64,000 nucleotides of DNA, taken from the NCBI GenBank assembly GCA_037951105.1, contig JBAMJV010001378.1, forward strand, positions 1 to 64,000. Reading direction: 5' to 3'. The notes below the pieces were generated by a model. That model was not told where the DNA came from. It searched no databases and saw only the letters and a program-made list of their open reading frames with translations. Below are positions 11,191-23,755 of the stretch, piece after piece; positions within the stretch are counted from its first letter, which is position 1; each line of letters opens with the position of its first letter. Position numbers and translations under genes: made by a program. Source of the DNA: Echinarachnius parma (lineage: Eukaryota > Echinodermata > Echinoidea > Clypeasteroida > Echinarachniidae).

Positions 11191-11559
11191 CCCTTTGACA
11201 TTGTTTGTATTGTTACACATACTCAGTGTGAAGTATAATTATGGTTTTATGATAATGTTATGCATGTTCGTTTGACAGAAACTGAATACAATATATCGAA
11301 GGTACTTCGTGTATGGCTATAGAGTTTGGTTTTATATATTTATATACATAATATCAGATTATTGAAAACGATTAAGAACGGGTTGAGAATAGGGTTGTTA
11401 TAGTAGAAAAAACGCGCCATGCCCGGGCGGTCATGTTGAATGTGCATTACGCACTCTTAATGAACCGACACAAAAGAAGAAAAAACTCGGAATGAAATTG
11501 AAAAGCATAATTTAATGAATTATGTACACGTAAGCTTTTTTTTCTTTCAATTTTTTTCT

Positions 11560-12060
11560 TTATCGGGTCAGGCTTTCCTTGGAAGCGGGCTTCGGACATT
11601 ATTGGCACGTGATGTGACCAGGCTGACTCGCGGGGCTGAGCACTGATAAATGACTCTACGAGCTATGAGCCATACACGCACACACAATCGCGAGTGATCA
11701 AGGACGCCAATTTCGTGCATGCCGTAGCGTAGCGTACGCTTGTTGCATCGCATTTTAATACGGTGAGCGGCCGCACGGTTGTGGGTACCACGGTTAGTAG
11801 CGTTCGTGCTGCAGCCTTGCTCTACAAAACCCAAGTTGACACATATTGAGCTATGCTCGCATAATTACGGTGCGGATTGCCGGTTAGTAGTAAGGGGCTA
11901 GCGGGTTGCCTGATGCATGCTGTGTCTTCTTCGACTAAATTGTCCCATGTCTTTCAAATGCATGGGTAAGACGAGCAGACGACTCAACCCCGACTGTACT
12001 ACTGCTCAGCGACACGCGCACGTCAGCCGCTAGATAGATATTAGCAACAAATGCCAGATT
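11560..12060. promoter_or_regulatory. CpG-richer stretch upstream of the LRR exon
   Basis: This half kilobase has more GC and CpG than its surroundings (for example GCGGCCGC at 11767-11774) and no recognised repeat. It ends about 440 bases before the start codon at 12499. An upstream control region or unseen 5' exon is possible; position is the only evidence. Confidence 0.3.
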
Positions 12061-12415
12061 TTGTTCATACCTAATTACGTTGGAGCATTAATCGTGTACA
12101 TTATCTCGTTCTCCCAACCATTGCTTCGCCAAACAATGGAATCTCTTTCTCTCATTTATTTTTCTTCTTTTTGGGGGGCGAAAATATAGCCGGATGGATC
12201 GAGTGGCACGTATTGTGATCAACTGAGATTCGAAAGACAAACAGCCAGGATCGAATTATGTGTACACAGCTTTGGGAGGAAAAGCGGTGGATGCAGTTCG
12301 CGCTAGCTAGAGACACGGGAGCACCATCACCGTCACCATCACAATCATCCATGCTCGGATAAAACAAACTAGAACTCATCTTTTCGCCCGGACGTCGAGG
12401 ATATCAAATTTCTCG

Positions 12416-12466
12416 TATATAAATAAATAGGGCATTGCTCACATTATTTAACAAAAGTATATATAG
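12416..12466 (+). promoter_or_regulatory. TATA-like boxes before the LRR exon
   Basis: TATATAAATA at 12416-12425 and TATATATAG at 12458-12466 lie 83 and 41 bases before the start codon. The first would place transcription start near 12446 with a leader of about 50 bases. This AT-rich DNA makes such matches common, so the call is tentative. Confidence 0.35.
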
Positions 12467-12498
12467 ACCCTAATACTTATATACTGGAAAGCATCATC

Positions 12499-12722
12499 AT
12501 GTCGCATGTGTCATTTTGGTGGATGTTCGATTTGCTTTTGGCCATCGCACTCGTGGAAGTGTACGCGGTCGCCGGCGAGTCCAGCTGTCCGTCGGTCTGT
12601 AAGTGTGCTCAGGTGAAGAAGACGGCTCTATATTCGATATCGTGCACGACGCCGAACACCATTTCGTCGATGGATCTCTTCGCGACGATATCCACTCATC
12701 TGAGAGAGCGAATCACGAGATT
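12499..12722 (+). CDS. First coding exon of a secreted or membrane LRR protein
   Basis: The exon encodes 74 full codons plus two bases. Residues 1-26 form a signal peptide: a short start, a hydrophobic stretch (FWW..FDLLLAIALV) and a small-residue AVAG end. Residues 30-49 are an LRR N-terminal cap, with cysteines at 30, 34, 36 and 49 in the CPSVCKC...C pattern. The end, HLRERITRL, matches the step from cap into first repeat. The frame then meets GTGAGT at 12723, so it is read as a phase-2 splice donor, after the first two bases (TT) of a leucine-like codon; phase-2 introns at LRR boundaries are common. The product should enter the secretory pathway. Slit-like, Trk-like and LGR-like proteins share this layout, and the cap alone does not separate them. 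ATCATCATG is the only nearby start. No later exon was found in the window. Confidence 0.82.
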
Positions 12723-14640
12723 GTGAGTAAAGACGTCTTTTTTGTGTGTAATGGTTGAAATAAACGAAATTTGAAATAATATATTTATTTTTAAACAGGA
12801 TTATGCAAAACAGATGAAAAACCTGTTTGTCTTTCTTTAAATAAAGTTTCCATCAATTATCATACAAATGTATTTGATTTGTTATCTTACTTATCAGTAA
12901 TGTCATTATATCAAGTTGTGGTTTTAAAGATATGGTAAAAACCATCACAATTTTACGACTCGAGCCACTCTTACAACATAATTATTTGAATTGGCATACG
13001 AATATTCAAATAAACTAATCAGAAACGGAATAAAAACGGTACTGGTTGTATAAAAGGTCAAGTGCAACGCCTGCAAGTTTTCTACACTCATCCATCGTAC
13101 GGTTTCAATAATAACTAAACTGTATACAAAATATTTCAATAATTTTCAATTATGATACATCCTGTTGCTTTTCAGGATTTTGCTATATATCTGACCAGAT
13201 ATATACAGAGTCAAGTGCAATATTACACATTGTTTCAGTATATTACAGTGTGTTAAGAAAAGTAGGCATATTGATAATAATCATGACGTTTTGGAATAGA
13301 CTTCAACGGAATATTGTACGTACGAAAGTGGAATTCTCAACGTACGAATCTTTCAAGTTTTTAAAGTAACTACTGTACTTTTACAGTATATGCACTTCAT
13401 GTTATTGCGGTAATATTAATTTCAGTCATCAGCTGGTATATAAATAAGGACGATAACCCTTTGTATTCACGGATGTGTCGTTGGTAACAAAAACATTTGC
13501 GTTTCTGTATGATGGTGTTCGGCCAACTAACAACTACAATGCATGGAGCGATATCATTGAAAGAGACGAAACGCCAGTCATGACAATGCAATCGAATGAA
13601 TGGAAATATCCGCGCAATGTAATTTAATTGTTGAACGTTGTCACAGAGGCGAATAAGTGAAAGAACAGTACGCGTAATAATTTGTATAATATTTAAACAA
13701 GAATAAAGAAAAGGGATTTCATGTTATTTATACCTGTACGAATATCCCAAGCCTGATGTGGTGGACGGCAGAAAATCACACACAAAATGAAGAGTTTACG
13801 CACTTCATGATAATTATGCAACAAAACAAAATAGTAATTTTTTTACAATTTTTCAGAAATAAAAGCTACCATAATCAAATAAAGCATAACATAATACGAA
13901 ATAATTGTATTGCAAATGATACTTTACTCTTTGCATGACAAGATTTATTTATAATGTTGATAATAATATTATTGCACATGTTATTATTATTTGCACATTT
14001 TGTTAGCACGTTTATCGCATATGTATATACGATCTCGATTCGGTAAAAATGCGTTACAGTCTTTTTTTGTTACACATGTAAACTCTTGAAATAGTTCCTT
14101 TCATTTGTATTTGTATAATATCCTGGAATTAAATATTTAGACTGTACATTATATACGGTAGTATAGTAACTACGTGTTTTATAGTCCATTGACTGGACAA
14201 AGAGAGTTAGTGCGTGATAAGATCCGATTAATTATAATGAGACCGGCGGCCCGATCATTATCTCGCCACTACCAGACATCTATAAATCTTCATCGAAATT
14301 GAAATTAGACGGACGAAGCATCTTCTCCATGCCCAGCTATAAATGATTGACCCTAGTGTGTATTCCACTATACTGCACAATCATATAGATGATAGCAAAT
14401 TATGCATGCAAAGCTGTATAGCCTATAGGCCTTCATCATGTGACCATTACTATATAGAGGGTATAAACCATGTTAACTATTGCTAGTCTAAAGTGGAAAA
14501 TATGCAAGACAAAGTCATAACGAAAATATTACAATCTAGCTACAGTGGCCGTTTTAGACAGAATATTTACGAGAAGTTCTACAAAAATGATAACAATTAT
14601 GTTGATTAAAATTCGTTTTCCAACAAGTATTTTTTAAAGG
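12723..14640. other. Presumed start of the LRR gene intron
   Basis: It starts with the donor GTGAGT. The rest is AT-rich, with no acceptor plus phase-compatible LRR exon that I could find and no clear repeat. Confidence 0.5.
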
Positions 14641-14642
14641 TC

Positions 14643-14725
14643 AGGTCAGTTCAGTTCAGTTTATTTATTTTTCATATCCAAAATACAAAATCAAATGCAT
14701 GTAAAATCACTGGATAAATACTATA
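14643..14725 (-). mobile_element. Possible LINE 3' tail with short tandem end
   Basis: CAGGTCAGTTCAGTTCAGTT then TTATTTATTTTTCAT, read on the minus strand, gives AATAAATAAACTGAACTGAA. A polyadenylation-like block running into a pentamer repeat is typical of 3' ends of CR1/L2/I-type LINEs. No reverse transcriptase frame is next to it, so this would be a short 5'-truncated remnant. Confidence 0.4.
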
Positions 14726-14910
14726 ACAATACAAGCTAAAATAAGGTGACAATATTGAAATGCACTATAAAATTGAATAACATGTATCTAAACAAATGAA
14801 ATAGCGTTTTTACAAAAGAGGATAATTGTAATATACATGTCACACTGACATATGAAACGAGGTCAAAGGAATGGCTAACAACTTTCATAAAAGGGAGAAA
14901 ACAAGCATAC

Positions 14911-15285
14911 TTAAAGGGACTTACCACATTGTCCAAATCCTCAAAATGAAATTTTAATTCTAGCGGTTCCCTTATACCTTGTTGTATTCGTATTAACAAT
15001 AAAATCACGGGACAGGTTTCGGTTTTTCAAATTTCCCTTTCGTTACAAAGATATGTATGATTGAAGTATTCAGATAAGAAAAACTCTGGGCGAGTTTTTC
15101 TTCCGTGTACAAAGTGAGTGCAGTGAGTTACTGAATATCACTTTGCATTTTCGCTCATTACTTGGCCATACAATGTCCATTTGACTTGAATTTTTCACAC
15201 AATACCCTGTGGACATATGAGATAACATTGCATCAACCATTCATCACTTTTTGCACATGTCAACAAAGTTACTAGATCCCTTTAA
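14911..15285 (-). mobile_element. MITE family A, near-complete copy
   Basis: The 375-base element begins TTAAAGGGACTTACCACATT and ends AAAGTTACTAGATCCCTTTAA. It carries the family blocks CTTGTTGTATTCGTATTA, ATCACTTTGCATTTTCGCTC and CATCAACCATTCATCACTTT. Terminal inverted repeats are imperfect beyond TTAAAGGGA. Confidence 0.8.
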
Positions 15286-17826
15286 TTGATGGCCACTGTC
15301 TTCATAAAAACGTGGACAATCACAAACATTCCAACTATATATATATAGGTGTTGAAGAATAGTGAGACGGAAGTCATATAAGTGCGTGGATTGTGGAGAT
15401 ATTATATTGCATATGATTTCATTCAACAATAGTGGTGATCTTGCAATAATTATTGCTAAATTTGGCCAGCGCCATCTTTTCAATTATATTATTGCATTAT
15501 ATTATAGCATGCATATACTGTATGAAGTCATAGAAGAACAAAATACAAGAAAGAGAAGGAAAACAAAACAATATAGTAACCGTGTAAATAACCGTTTTAT
15601 CACAATCGCTCGATTTAAAAGTCTTAGGTCTATTTTTTATAAAGTTATCGATGGAGAAAAATGAATTAACAGATTCCATGAAAGATCTTATTAGATTGAC
15701 GTTAATGTACGTTTTATTTTAATGTGAATTGTTGTGATTTTAATTACTGTATACTTAAACGAGGCGGCCTAACGATATATTTTTCAAATAAAAATTGCAC
15801 ATTTTTCATGAAAGATATGTGACCTTTTTTGTTTGTCTTCATCTTTCGTATCTCCATTTTCCATGCAATCATATCCTACATAGAATTATGTTATACAGTT
15901 TGATAGTGAACCTGAATCAGATGTACCATTGCTTGTAAAATAAAATAAAAAGTACATCTGCCATATCTATGGCGTTTTCCTGTTGAAAACAGAGGAAGTA
16001 AACACTTGATAACTTATTATGCAAACGACAAGTTAAAAACTCTCGTCCAAGCGTATATGCTCTAGATGTTTTTTTTGGGTTGAAGAGATGGATTGGAAAG
16101 CGGATTATGATTAAAGGCTGTATATATTAATTAATTCATTTGGAGGGGAGGGGGGGGGGGGGGGTTAAATGTGAATATTTGATATGATATTACAATTTTA
16201 GTAAACAAAGGTATTGTCCGAGTGTCCAAGGTAAAATAAATCAATAGAACGTTTCCATGAAATATATATTTAATAACTCGGCCCCGGACCCATGTTTATG
16301 GTATATAGCAGTCGTGGTATAGCGGCAAGATCTAGTTGGGTTCCCATGCGACGCACAATATACATATACGTAAGCGTGTAGCCAATTTAGCGGCCATGTT
16401 TTGAATTTGTCAGATTTAAGTGATTATTACCTCTATCATGGTTTTATGATGACGGCAATCATATTGACCTTGTCTATTGAATATTATTTTCTTCCTTCAC
16501 ATCAGTGGGCCAAAAAACTTAATTCAAATACCGAACAGGCAGTTATGTATTTTCATATACATCTACATACATTGTGCGGACGTGTGTCTCCTTTAGTTGC
16601 GGTACGTTTGAAGGCGCATCCTTCTTGCAGTGAATGTAATGCAAAAAATGAAATATAATAGGAAACAAATTAAAAATATCCTGCACGGGAAAGCGACGCT
16701 TCTTTTACTGTTATTTTCTTTACAAAATCTCTTCCTTCCCCCAGAGTCTCTATCGTCTTCCTGGAAAGCTTGAATCGGAAAACTGGGAATCTCAAAACAA
16801 GTTTCACGTTTTCAATTACAAGTATAGGGGAAAGTCACCGGCGATGCCACAAATCAGGGACTCGAGAGCGAATTAGATTAGCGCCCTAAAGAAAAATGGC
16901 AGCCTTTTTTCTTTTTTTGTGTGGACATGTGTGTTCACGATCCAATCAGCGTTGTTCTGTTGATGTATCAACTCCACCGTCAAAAATAAAGGACAGACAA
17001 AATGTTGATGGACGATATTATAAAAATCGAAATCTTGCCAAATAATAACTTTATATAATGTGCTTTGATTCATAATTATGACAAAATTGAAATGTAATAC
17101 TATCTTTGAATTACGTAAATCACGATTTTTACAATAACAGTACACTTATATAGGATGTTATATCAGTAAGACAGTTATTACGACATGCAAGAGGGAAAGT
17201 TACTGATACTTTGTTTATGAAATTATTGAAATCAAAACCAGACTGACCTGACTAGTGATAATGACGAACAGGTCCTATCAAATATTATACAGAACGTTTG
17301 CGTAATTATACTGTCACTGAAATTATGAGTCATACAAAATACATCTCTCCCGCTTCATTTTAATATTCGTCGTGGTTTTTACAGAAAGAGATATTGTGTA
17401 AAGCCATATTTTAGTTGATGTGAGTTTTTGGCGTGTGTATTGTTATTGATACCTTCCATTTTCATTGTTTACTCATCAGGGCTTGCAATTGTCACTAGAT
17501 TAACGTTTCGGACCACTTGTATTTGAAAAATCCTGACTGATATTATTCTAGTTCGATTGGGCCACCATTAATTATGTTAATTTCTAGCATTTATTTACCA
17601 CTTCCATGTGAACGTTCCTTAATCTTGCACGTGTACAAGTACAATATCATTTTAAAATGTCGTGATAATTTTATGTTGGTCAGCGTCAAAAAGTATCACA
17701 TCGTATCCATGGTAACTGTACATAACGCCATGTATGTACACATGTGCGTGCCCATTTTTTCAGGCGTTCTAGTTTTACGGGTTAATTGTTTATTGTAAGA
17801 ATATTCGGTTGTTTGCATCCAAATTA

Positions 17827-17828
<2 letters not shown>
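15286..17828. other. Long unremarkable non-coding stretch
   Basis: AT-rich sequence with a G tract at about 16147-16163. Short frames at 15362-15664 and elsewhere lack coding character or recognisable motifs. Confidence 0.4.

Positions 17829-17878
<50 letters not shown>
17829..17878. repeat. (GT)n microsatellite
   Basis: About 25 uninterrupted GT dinucleotides. Confidence 0.95.
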
Positions 17879-17881
<3 letters not shown>

Positions 17882-18299
17882 TCATTTACTGTAATTATGA
17901 ATCAAACAATAGTTTTGATGTAATAGCAAGTTTCTGTCCTGATAGAAGCTGCTACAAGTACTATTTACTTAGCATGCTTAGTACTACTGTATACTGAAAC
18001 CTAGGCATATTACGTGACTATACGTGTGTAAAACATATCGCTCAATGGTCTTTTCATTTATCATAATTGGTGATTGATTGGTTGGTCGCCGGAATAATTA
18101 ACGACATGAATGCATTTTGTTTACGTAATATATATATATTTTTTTCATTTGAAAGAAGACCATCAAATTGAAATACCATTGAATACGAGAAGAAGTTTGA
18201 TTTAAGTGTCACAGCAAACTTTTCATATCAAAAGCTTTTTTCCTAGAAAGTTTAGTCCAACAGGTGTATAACGTTTGAGGGGGGTTATCATTCGATTTA

Positions 18300-18720
18300 A
18301 ACATGTTTAAGTTGGAGGGTTGTTTACTTGCGTGCATGCATCCTACATGATCTTGGACGCTTCCTAGAAAATGCTCGTAGTACCCTGACCAGTGAGGGTC
18401 AACCCAGAGATAAGGCAAAGTAAGGGGGCTGAGCTACCGTACGGTATAATAGGTTTCTTATGTTTCCAAAGAAAGGGGGTTGTAAGTTACGTCATATAGT
18501 TCGAAAGATGCTACGAATGTCTGTATTGCCTTCCCTCTTTCCATGTGACAGAGAGAGGGCACAATTATTTAAACTCGCACTATATAAAGGGATTATGATT
18601 GTTTACTTGCTGTTCTGTGCATCTCATGAACTTGGAAGCCTCGTAGCCAGGGGTAAACCCAGAGATGGGACAAAGAGGAGAGAAGGGTAGGCTACGTTCC
18701 CCTGTTTCTGGAGGAGGGGG
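18300..18720. repeat. Diverged tandem duplication, about 280-bp spacing
   Basis: A block with TTGTTTACTTGC, CATGATCTTGGA-GCTTC and CAACCCAGAGATAAGGCAAA (18312-18420) recurs as TTGTTTACTTGCTGTTC, CATGAACTTGGAAGCCTC and AAACCCAGAGATGGGACAAA (18600-18675), each followed by a G-rich GAG-CTAC-GT segment. No coding role is evident. Confidence 0.55.
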
Positions 18721-19077
18721 GCTTATACCCTCCCCATCATGCTCATCAGTTACACCGTTTCTCATCAAGGGGAACCTGGAGGACCCTCCTCTTAGTACGA
18801 CGAATCAAGCTGTCAGTCACGGCCACTCATCGAGGGCCTGTGAGCTTGTTTACGATCGGACGAAGGTGATTACTAAAGTTTGGGCTATGGCGGCGTTAGG
18901 GGGACATCGGGGGCATGGGGGGGGGGGGGGGGGGCATTTCCCAACCCCAAGCGAAGGGCTTCTCCCACTATTAACGTCTTGCCCCCCAGTCAGAATGGGA
19001 TTACAGGTCAAGAGCAATTGCACTTGTTTACAATGAGGTTCATCACGTGAGAAGCTGTATATGCTTAACTTACCATC

Positions 19078-19443
19078 TTACAGGGATCTAGTAACATTGA
19101 CAAATTCCACAAAATTTACTTCGAATTCTGTACTTTCATGAAAAACCTCGTTGTATTCGTATTACCAATAGATGCATGGAACGGGTTTTTTGTTTTCCGA
19201 TTTACTCTGTCGTTATAAAGGATTGAAATGTTCGGATGTGAACGTCTCCATAGGAGACTTCCAACTGTGTTCAAAGTTATAGTACAATGTTATAGTGCAT
19301 TCACGTTGCATTGACGCCCATAACTCGGTCGTATGACATTTTTCACACATCACTGTCTCAGTGGACATAGCAGATCATAGAAATACTTGTTTTATCAACC
19401 CTTCGTCAGTTGTTGCACACGACAGCAAAGTTACCAGCTCGCC
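19078..19443. mobile_element. MITE family A, older copy
   Basis: It begins ACAGGGATCTAGTAACATTG, contains CTCGTTGTATTCGTATTACC and TTATCAACCCTTCGTCAG, and ends near AGCAAAGTTACCAGCTCG. The terminal TTAAAGGG and final CCCTTTAA have decayed. Confidence 0.7.
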
Positions 19444-19689
19444 CGCAACTCCAAAAGTGTCCAATGAGTCAATGACGCATGTTTTGGGTAACTCTCTAGC
19501 ATGTGTGTATGTATGTTAACATGGCGCCTGCCTGATGTAACCTCTTTGGAAAGCGCCTCCTGTCATGACGACGTTGCACCTTTAATATATTATGCTTGTT
19601 TATTGATAATTTCCATCCAAAAATGGGTCAATCCTTTTCCGCTCTGCTAAAATCCAACACGTGACTCTGCTCCAAACATCCGTTTAACA

Positions 19690-20095
19690 CGCGAGTTTAT
19701 TTACGACTTTCTGACAAGCATGACACGATTTTGTAGTCACAACTTCCGATATTAAAATAGAATAATCCCGATTGTTGTTGTTGACTCTATTTTTTTAATG
19801 AAAAAGTCGTGTTGCAATAGGCAATAACTCAATTATGGCAATTTGAGAAATGTACCTAGAGACAATAATGGGGAAATATATCATCCTATATTAAACATAA
19901 CTTCGACAAATATACCATTATTTCTGCCGAGCTAATTACCAATGAAAAGCGTTATGTTTTATTATGTACTGATGGTCTGTACCACTTTCTATACGACTTT
20001 CCGAAATGCATGACAAGATTTGTGATGACTTGTGAACTTCCGACATGAAAATAAACGACATTGGATTGCAATTGTACCAGTTTTTTTAGGGGAAT
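19690..20095. repeat. Two-copy diverged repeat, about 290 bp apart
   Basis: ACGACTTTCTGACAAGCATG, ACACGATTTTGTAGTCAC and AACTTCCGATATTAAAATA (19709-19760) recur as ACGACTTTCCGAAATGCATG, ACAAGATTTGTGATGAC and AACTTCCGACATGAAAATA (19994-20052). A related trace, TTGACAAGCATGACAAAACC, is at about 24333. Confidence 0.5.
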
Positions 20096-20455
20096 TTTCT
20101 TTCTGGACAAAATGCTCTTCTGTCTGTGTGCACTTCACTTTAAATTCAATTTAGAAAGTCATAAAGTTAAGTTCATTGGCCGGGTTATTCTCTTCTGTAT
20201 ACGAGGTCGCCGTTAAGAAGAACAGGTGTTTGCTTAAACCAATAGCTGAAATTAAACTAATGACATTGCCTTCAATACCACTTGTCAGCCGAAAATATAT
20301 TTATGGAATGTTTATTTATGAAAATATGCTTCTCGATTATCACTCAGGAAATCAAAATTGACAAACAAACGTTGTTACGTCCCCCGTGTTGCATTCGATT
20401 AACCAGTAAATACTATAACCATCTTTTACAGTGACTTTAATTGGAAGATACTAAT

Positions 20456-20556
20456 AGACCGCTTCGGTAATGTATGCAAATAATATGCGTATGACGTCAG
20501 ACTCCCCATCGGCAATCTTAACAATAGTAACTATGTCCGGCAAGCTTAGTTACAGC
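20456..20556. mobile_element. Family F hairpin element, single arm
   Basis: TAGACCGCTTCGGTAATGTA through TGTCCGGCAAGCTTAG matches one arm of the hairpin at 23114-23304, including ATGCAAATAATATGCG and TGACGTCAGACTCCCC. The second arm is missing. Confidence 0.75.
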
Positions 20557-20965
20557 TTTACGTTATGACCCCCGTTCAGTACAATCCTATTATGTGTATT
20601 TAAATTGAATTTTAGTCGAGAAACGTCCAAATCGTAGTTTATCATAACTGTCAATCGCCGAGACTAAACTTACTCATTCCAAAATTGAGCACATTGCATA
20701 ACGATAGAAATACCATAGGTCCCGATAAAATCAGCTCCACAGTGCACTGCCATGGGTGAAGGACACCGGTCTTTCAACAGATAGCGGGCATGTAAAACAC
20801 CTGTATTTTCCTCTCTTTTTTACTTCAACATATTTGTCGTTCAAGTATTGTGTGCTATTAACGATGTTTCCATTTTCCCCCTTTTTGGGTTGTTGTTGTT
20901 GTTGTTGTTGCTGCTAATCGCCATGAGAGTTTCCGCTGCTCTCGCAAATCAATTACCACATTCAA

Positions 20966-21430
20966 GGAAAGCTCATTTCCCCTCGCTGCTCCGAGCTTTC
21001 AGAGCTGTCTCACCTTCGACTTGCCAGCCATCGTCAGGTCAGTCATGGTGCTGCCGTGACTAGTAGGAGTGTAGCTTTCACGCTCAGCCGAGTTGTAGTC
21101 CCGAGTTATGACGAGTTATGGCGAGTTGTGGCGAGTTGTGGCAAGTCTCTGCGAGTCGATTTTAAAAGCTCATTTCCTCTCGCCGCATTGAACTTTCAGA
21201 GCTGTCTCACCTTCGACTTGCCAGCCAGTCAGTCAGTCATGGTGCTGCCATGACTAGTAGGTGTGTTGGTTTCACGCTCAGCCGAGTTGTAGTCCCGAGT
21301 TATGGCGAGTTGTGGCAAGTCTCTGCGAGTCGACTCAAAAAGCTCATTTCCCCTCGCCGCATTGAGCTTTCTCAGAGCTTTCCCACCTTCGACTGTGTCA
21401 GCCAGCCAGCGTCATAATGCAGCCGTGACC
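20966..21430. repeat. Tandem repeat, units about 175-200 bp
   Basis: Three starts of AAAGCTCATTTCC lie near 20968, 21165 and 21340. Each is followed by CAGAGCTGTCTCACCTTCGA, a GCCAG block, GTCATGGTGCTGCC, TGACTAGTAGG and TTTCACGCTCAGCCGAGTTG, with a run of GAGTT(A/G)TGGC copies. Open frames of 65-160 residues here follow the repeat and show no domain. Confidence 0.75.
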
Positions 21431-21760
21431 ATAGGCGTACCCAGGGGGTACGCCAAAAAAAAATTGACCAAAAAATTGCTGTTTTGGGGGTTTGAACCCC
21501 CCCCCCCCCCCCCCTTTCAAATTTTAACCGCTCTCGAGACTACTTTTATGCGGTCTCGACCGACTAAAACCTGGTCTCGACCGACTAAAACACGGTCTCG
21601 GACTCGGACAATTTTGAAAGTACTTGGTCTCGGCTTGTTTTTACGGACACACTCCCCCCCCCCCCCCCCCCCCCCACTGAGAGGGGTTTTCAACTTTGAA
21701 GGTACTTGGTCTCGGCTTCGAAAAAAATTTACGGACACCCCCCCAAAGTTCAAATGTTAT
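21428..21760. repeat. Poly-C element with repeated GGTCTCGGCT blocks
   Basis: It begins ATAGGCGTACCCAGGGGGTA and holds two long C tracts (about 21500-21515 and 21655-21675). GTACTTGGTCTCGGCTT occurs twice (21620 and 21701) and GGTCTCGACCGACTAAAA twice (about 21551 and 21573). GGCGTACCCAGGGGG starts are common on invertebrate MITEs, but I could not define the other end. Confidence 0.45.
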
Positions 21761-23068
21761 GCCCAAATCGTATGCCGAGCCTGTGCAGCCTGAATAACTG
21801 CAATTCGACAGATTTTAGAAGATACAACGTAGGTTGGCATTCGTCTGAGTGGGGCATTACGTTGGACCATAATCGTCCGTTTGAGATCCCGATGGAATTT
21901 TTAAAAAAACCTCCAGTCAAATTCTTGGTCGAAATTTTGAAGGATAAAGCTACAAATTACGGGAATTCTGAGTAGTTGATGAGGGATAAAATGATCATGA
22001 TGATAAGGAGCTCGGTACATAGCCGGGGGAACGGACATTTAACGTTTTAATGAAAATGCAAATAACAACATTTTTTTGTCCGCGCCGGGTACCGTATTCA
22101 ATTTGTTGATGCTTGAAGTTGAAAGACAAGAAAAGAAAAAAAATAGTAAAAACGAAATAAATGCTGATTTAGACGATTCCACGTATTTATAAAGACAGAA
22201 ATACAGAAAACCTTATAAGAATCAGAAAGAAAGCAAGCTAAAATCACGAATGTAAAAGTTAAATTCAAACATAATGGGGAAAATGACCTAATAAAAATAT
22301 GAGAAGGAATGAAAACAAGAAATGAACAAAACTAAATGAAAACAATAGTATGGAAGACCATTTTGCTCTGCTAACAGGCTAATTTTCATTTCAAACGAAT
22401 AACGTCCGGCGATTAATGTCCTAAGTAGACTAGAAACTCAGATTACATACAAATAAAATGCGTTACCATGGAGATGGCATATACGCACTCATTCAATAAC
22501 AGCCTTTTTATAGCATCAAGGATTTATAGGAAGCTGTAGATGAGTTCATTTATTACAAGAATAGCGCTATATAAACCGTAAATAGAATACAGACAACATT
22601 TTTTTCATATTTGTGTCACGAAGAGATATTGATTCTTTTTCAGTGTGCAAAAGGCAACTGAGCATGGGAGGCCGTGTTTCGGTGAGATATCCGAGATGGT
22701 GTGGAACGAAAAGAAAATACAATACAAATTTAATGGAGGACGAATAAGATTTATTTATAATTGTCCTTCGGAAAATAAAGCAATGATTTAATAAGAAGGT
22801 TTTTTTTGTAATAACTAGCTACTGTATAATTATTTTTCGAACGCATCTTGAAGAATATAACTTTCAAATTGAAATAAATCGCTAAGTAAAATCTGATACT
22901 TTCATTTCAATTTATATCCTTTTTTCGCAACAAAAATTAAAACAAACATAAATAAACAGAAGCAAATATCTTATGTCATAACAAAACAAATATTGATTTT
23001 TTGGAATGAAATGAATTGCGCTAACATATTTTACTCACTGCTCTTACATCCGATCGTCTGTAAGTCCA
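21761..23068. other. Unremarkable AT-rich stretch
   Basis: No supported gene or element. An acceptor-like TTTTTCAG near 22641 leads into a short frame without LRR character. Confidence 0.4.
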
Positions 23069-23439
23069 GGGTCCCGTTGCAGAAAGGAATACAATCGATT
23101 GTAAGTGACAATAGACCTCTTCTGTAATGTATGCAAATAATATGCGTATGACGTCAGACTCCCCGTTGGCAAGCTTAACAATAGTAACTCGGTCCGGCAA
23201 GCTCCGGCAAACTTAGCTTGCCGGACCTAGTTACTATTGTTAAGCTTGCCAACGGGGAGTCTTACGTCATACGCATATTATTTGCATACATTACAGAAGC
23301 GGTCTATTAATCATAAGTCCAAAACTTTGCGCGTTTCAACCAATCAGATTCGAGCATTTCATAGAACACAGTCATGTTCTGACTTACAATTAATTGTAAC
23401 TTACAATCGATTGTATATATCTCTTTCTGAAACGGGGCC
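23069..23439. mobile_element. Palindromic MITE family E, interrupted
   Basis: The ends are GGGTCCCGTTGCAGAAAG and TTTCTGAAACGGGGCC, with inner arms ACAATCGATTGTAAGT / ACTTACAATCGATTGT and the same core GCGCGTTTCAACCAATCAGA as the 3395 copy. With the nested 191-bp element and one TA removed it is about 178 bp, close to the 169 bp of the other copy. Confidence 0.85.
23114..23304. mobile_element. Family F hairpin element nested in family E, TA duplicated
   Basis: The 191 bases fold into one long hairpin. Arms share TCTGTAATGTATGCAAATAA, ATGCGTATGACGT, ACTCCCCGTTGGCAAGCTTA and CAATAGTAACT, meeting at GGTCCGGCAAGC. TA lies on both sides (23112-23113 and 23305-23306). TA duplication plus long arms fits a Tc1/mariner-type MITE. 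Each arm carries an octamer-like ATGCAAAT; the left has a full CRE-like TGACGTCA. Confidence 0.88.
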
Positions 23440-23755
23440 ACGTTCTGACAACGTATTTCAAAAGGAATATTCAATTTTGTTTTCTTTAGAGATGAAAACG
23501 TTTATTTCTATAAACGTTTTTAAATATTTTTGTTTACATAACGATTATAACGTGGTAATCAAATCTTCATAATTATTGAGGAGATTATTCAGTGTAGATC
23601 TCCCCCGACTTGTTTTGGCGAATAAGACGGACATTTATATCATAATTGATGCAAATCTAATGAAATTGACCATAATGGTTGATCCATTGCCTTCCACATC
23701 CGTATTATCATGAGTATAAGTGCGAAATAAATCTACCTCAAAGATAACATATACC

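Noticed and set aside
21302-21793. 163-residue plus-strand frame
   Set aside because: Spans a tandem repeat and two poly-C tracts; proline runs and repeat peptides only.
22628-22690. TTTTTCAG acceptor and GGTGAGAT donor bounding about 38 bases
   Set aside because: Too short and without LRR residues to be the next exon of the gene at 12499.
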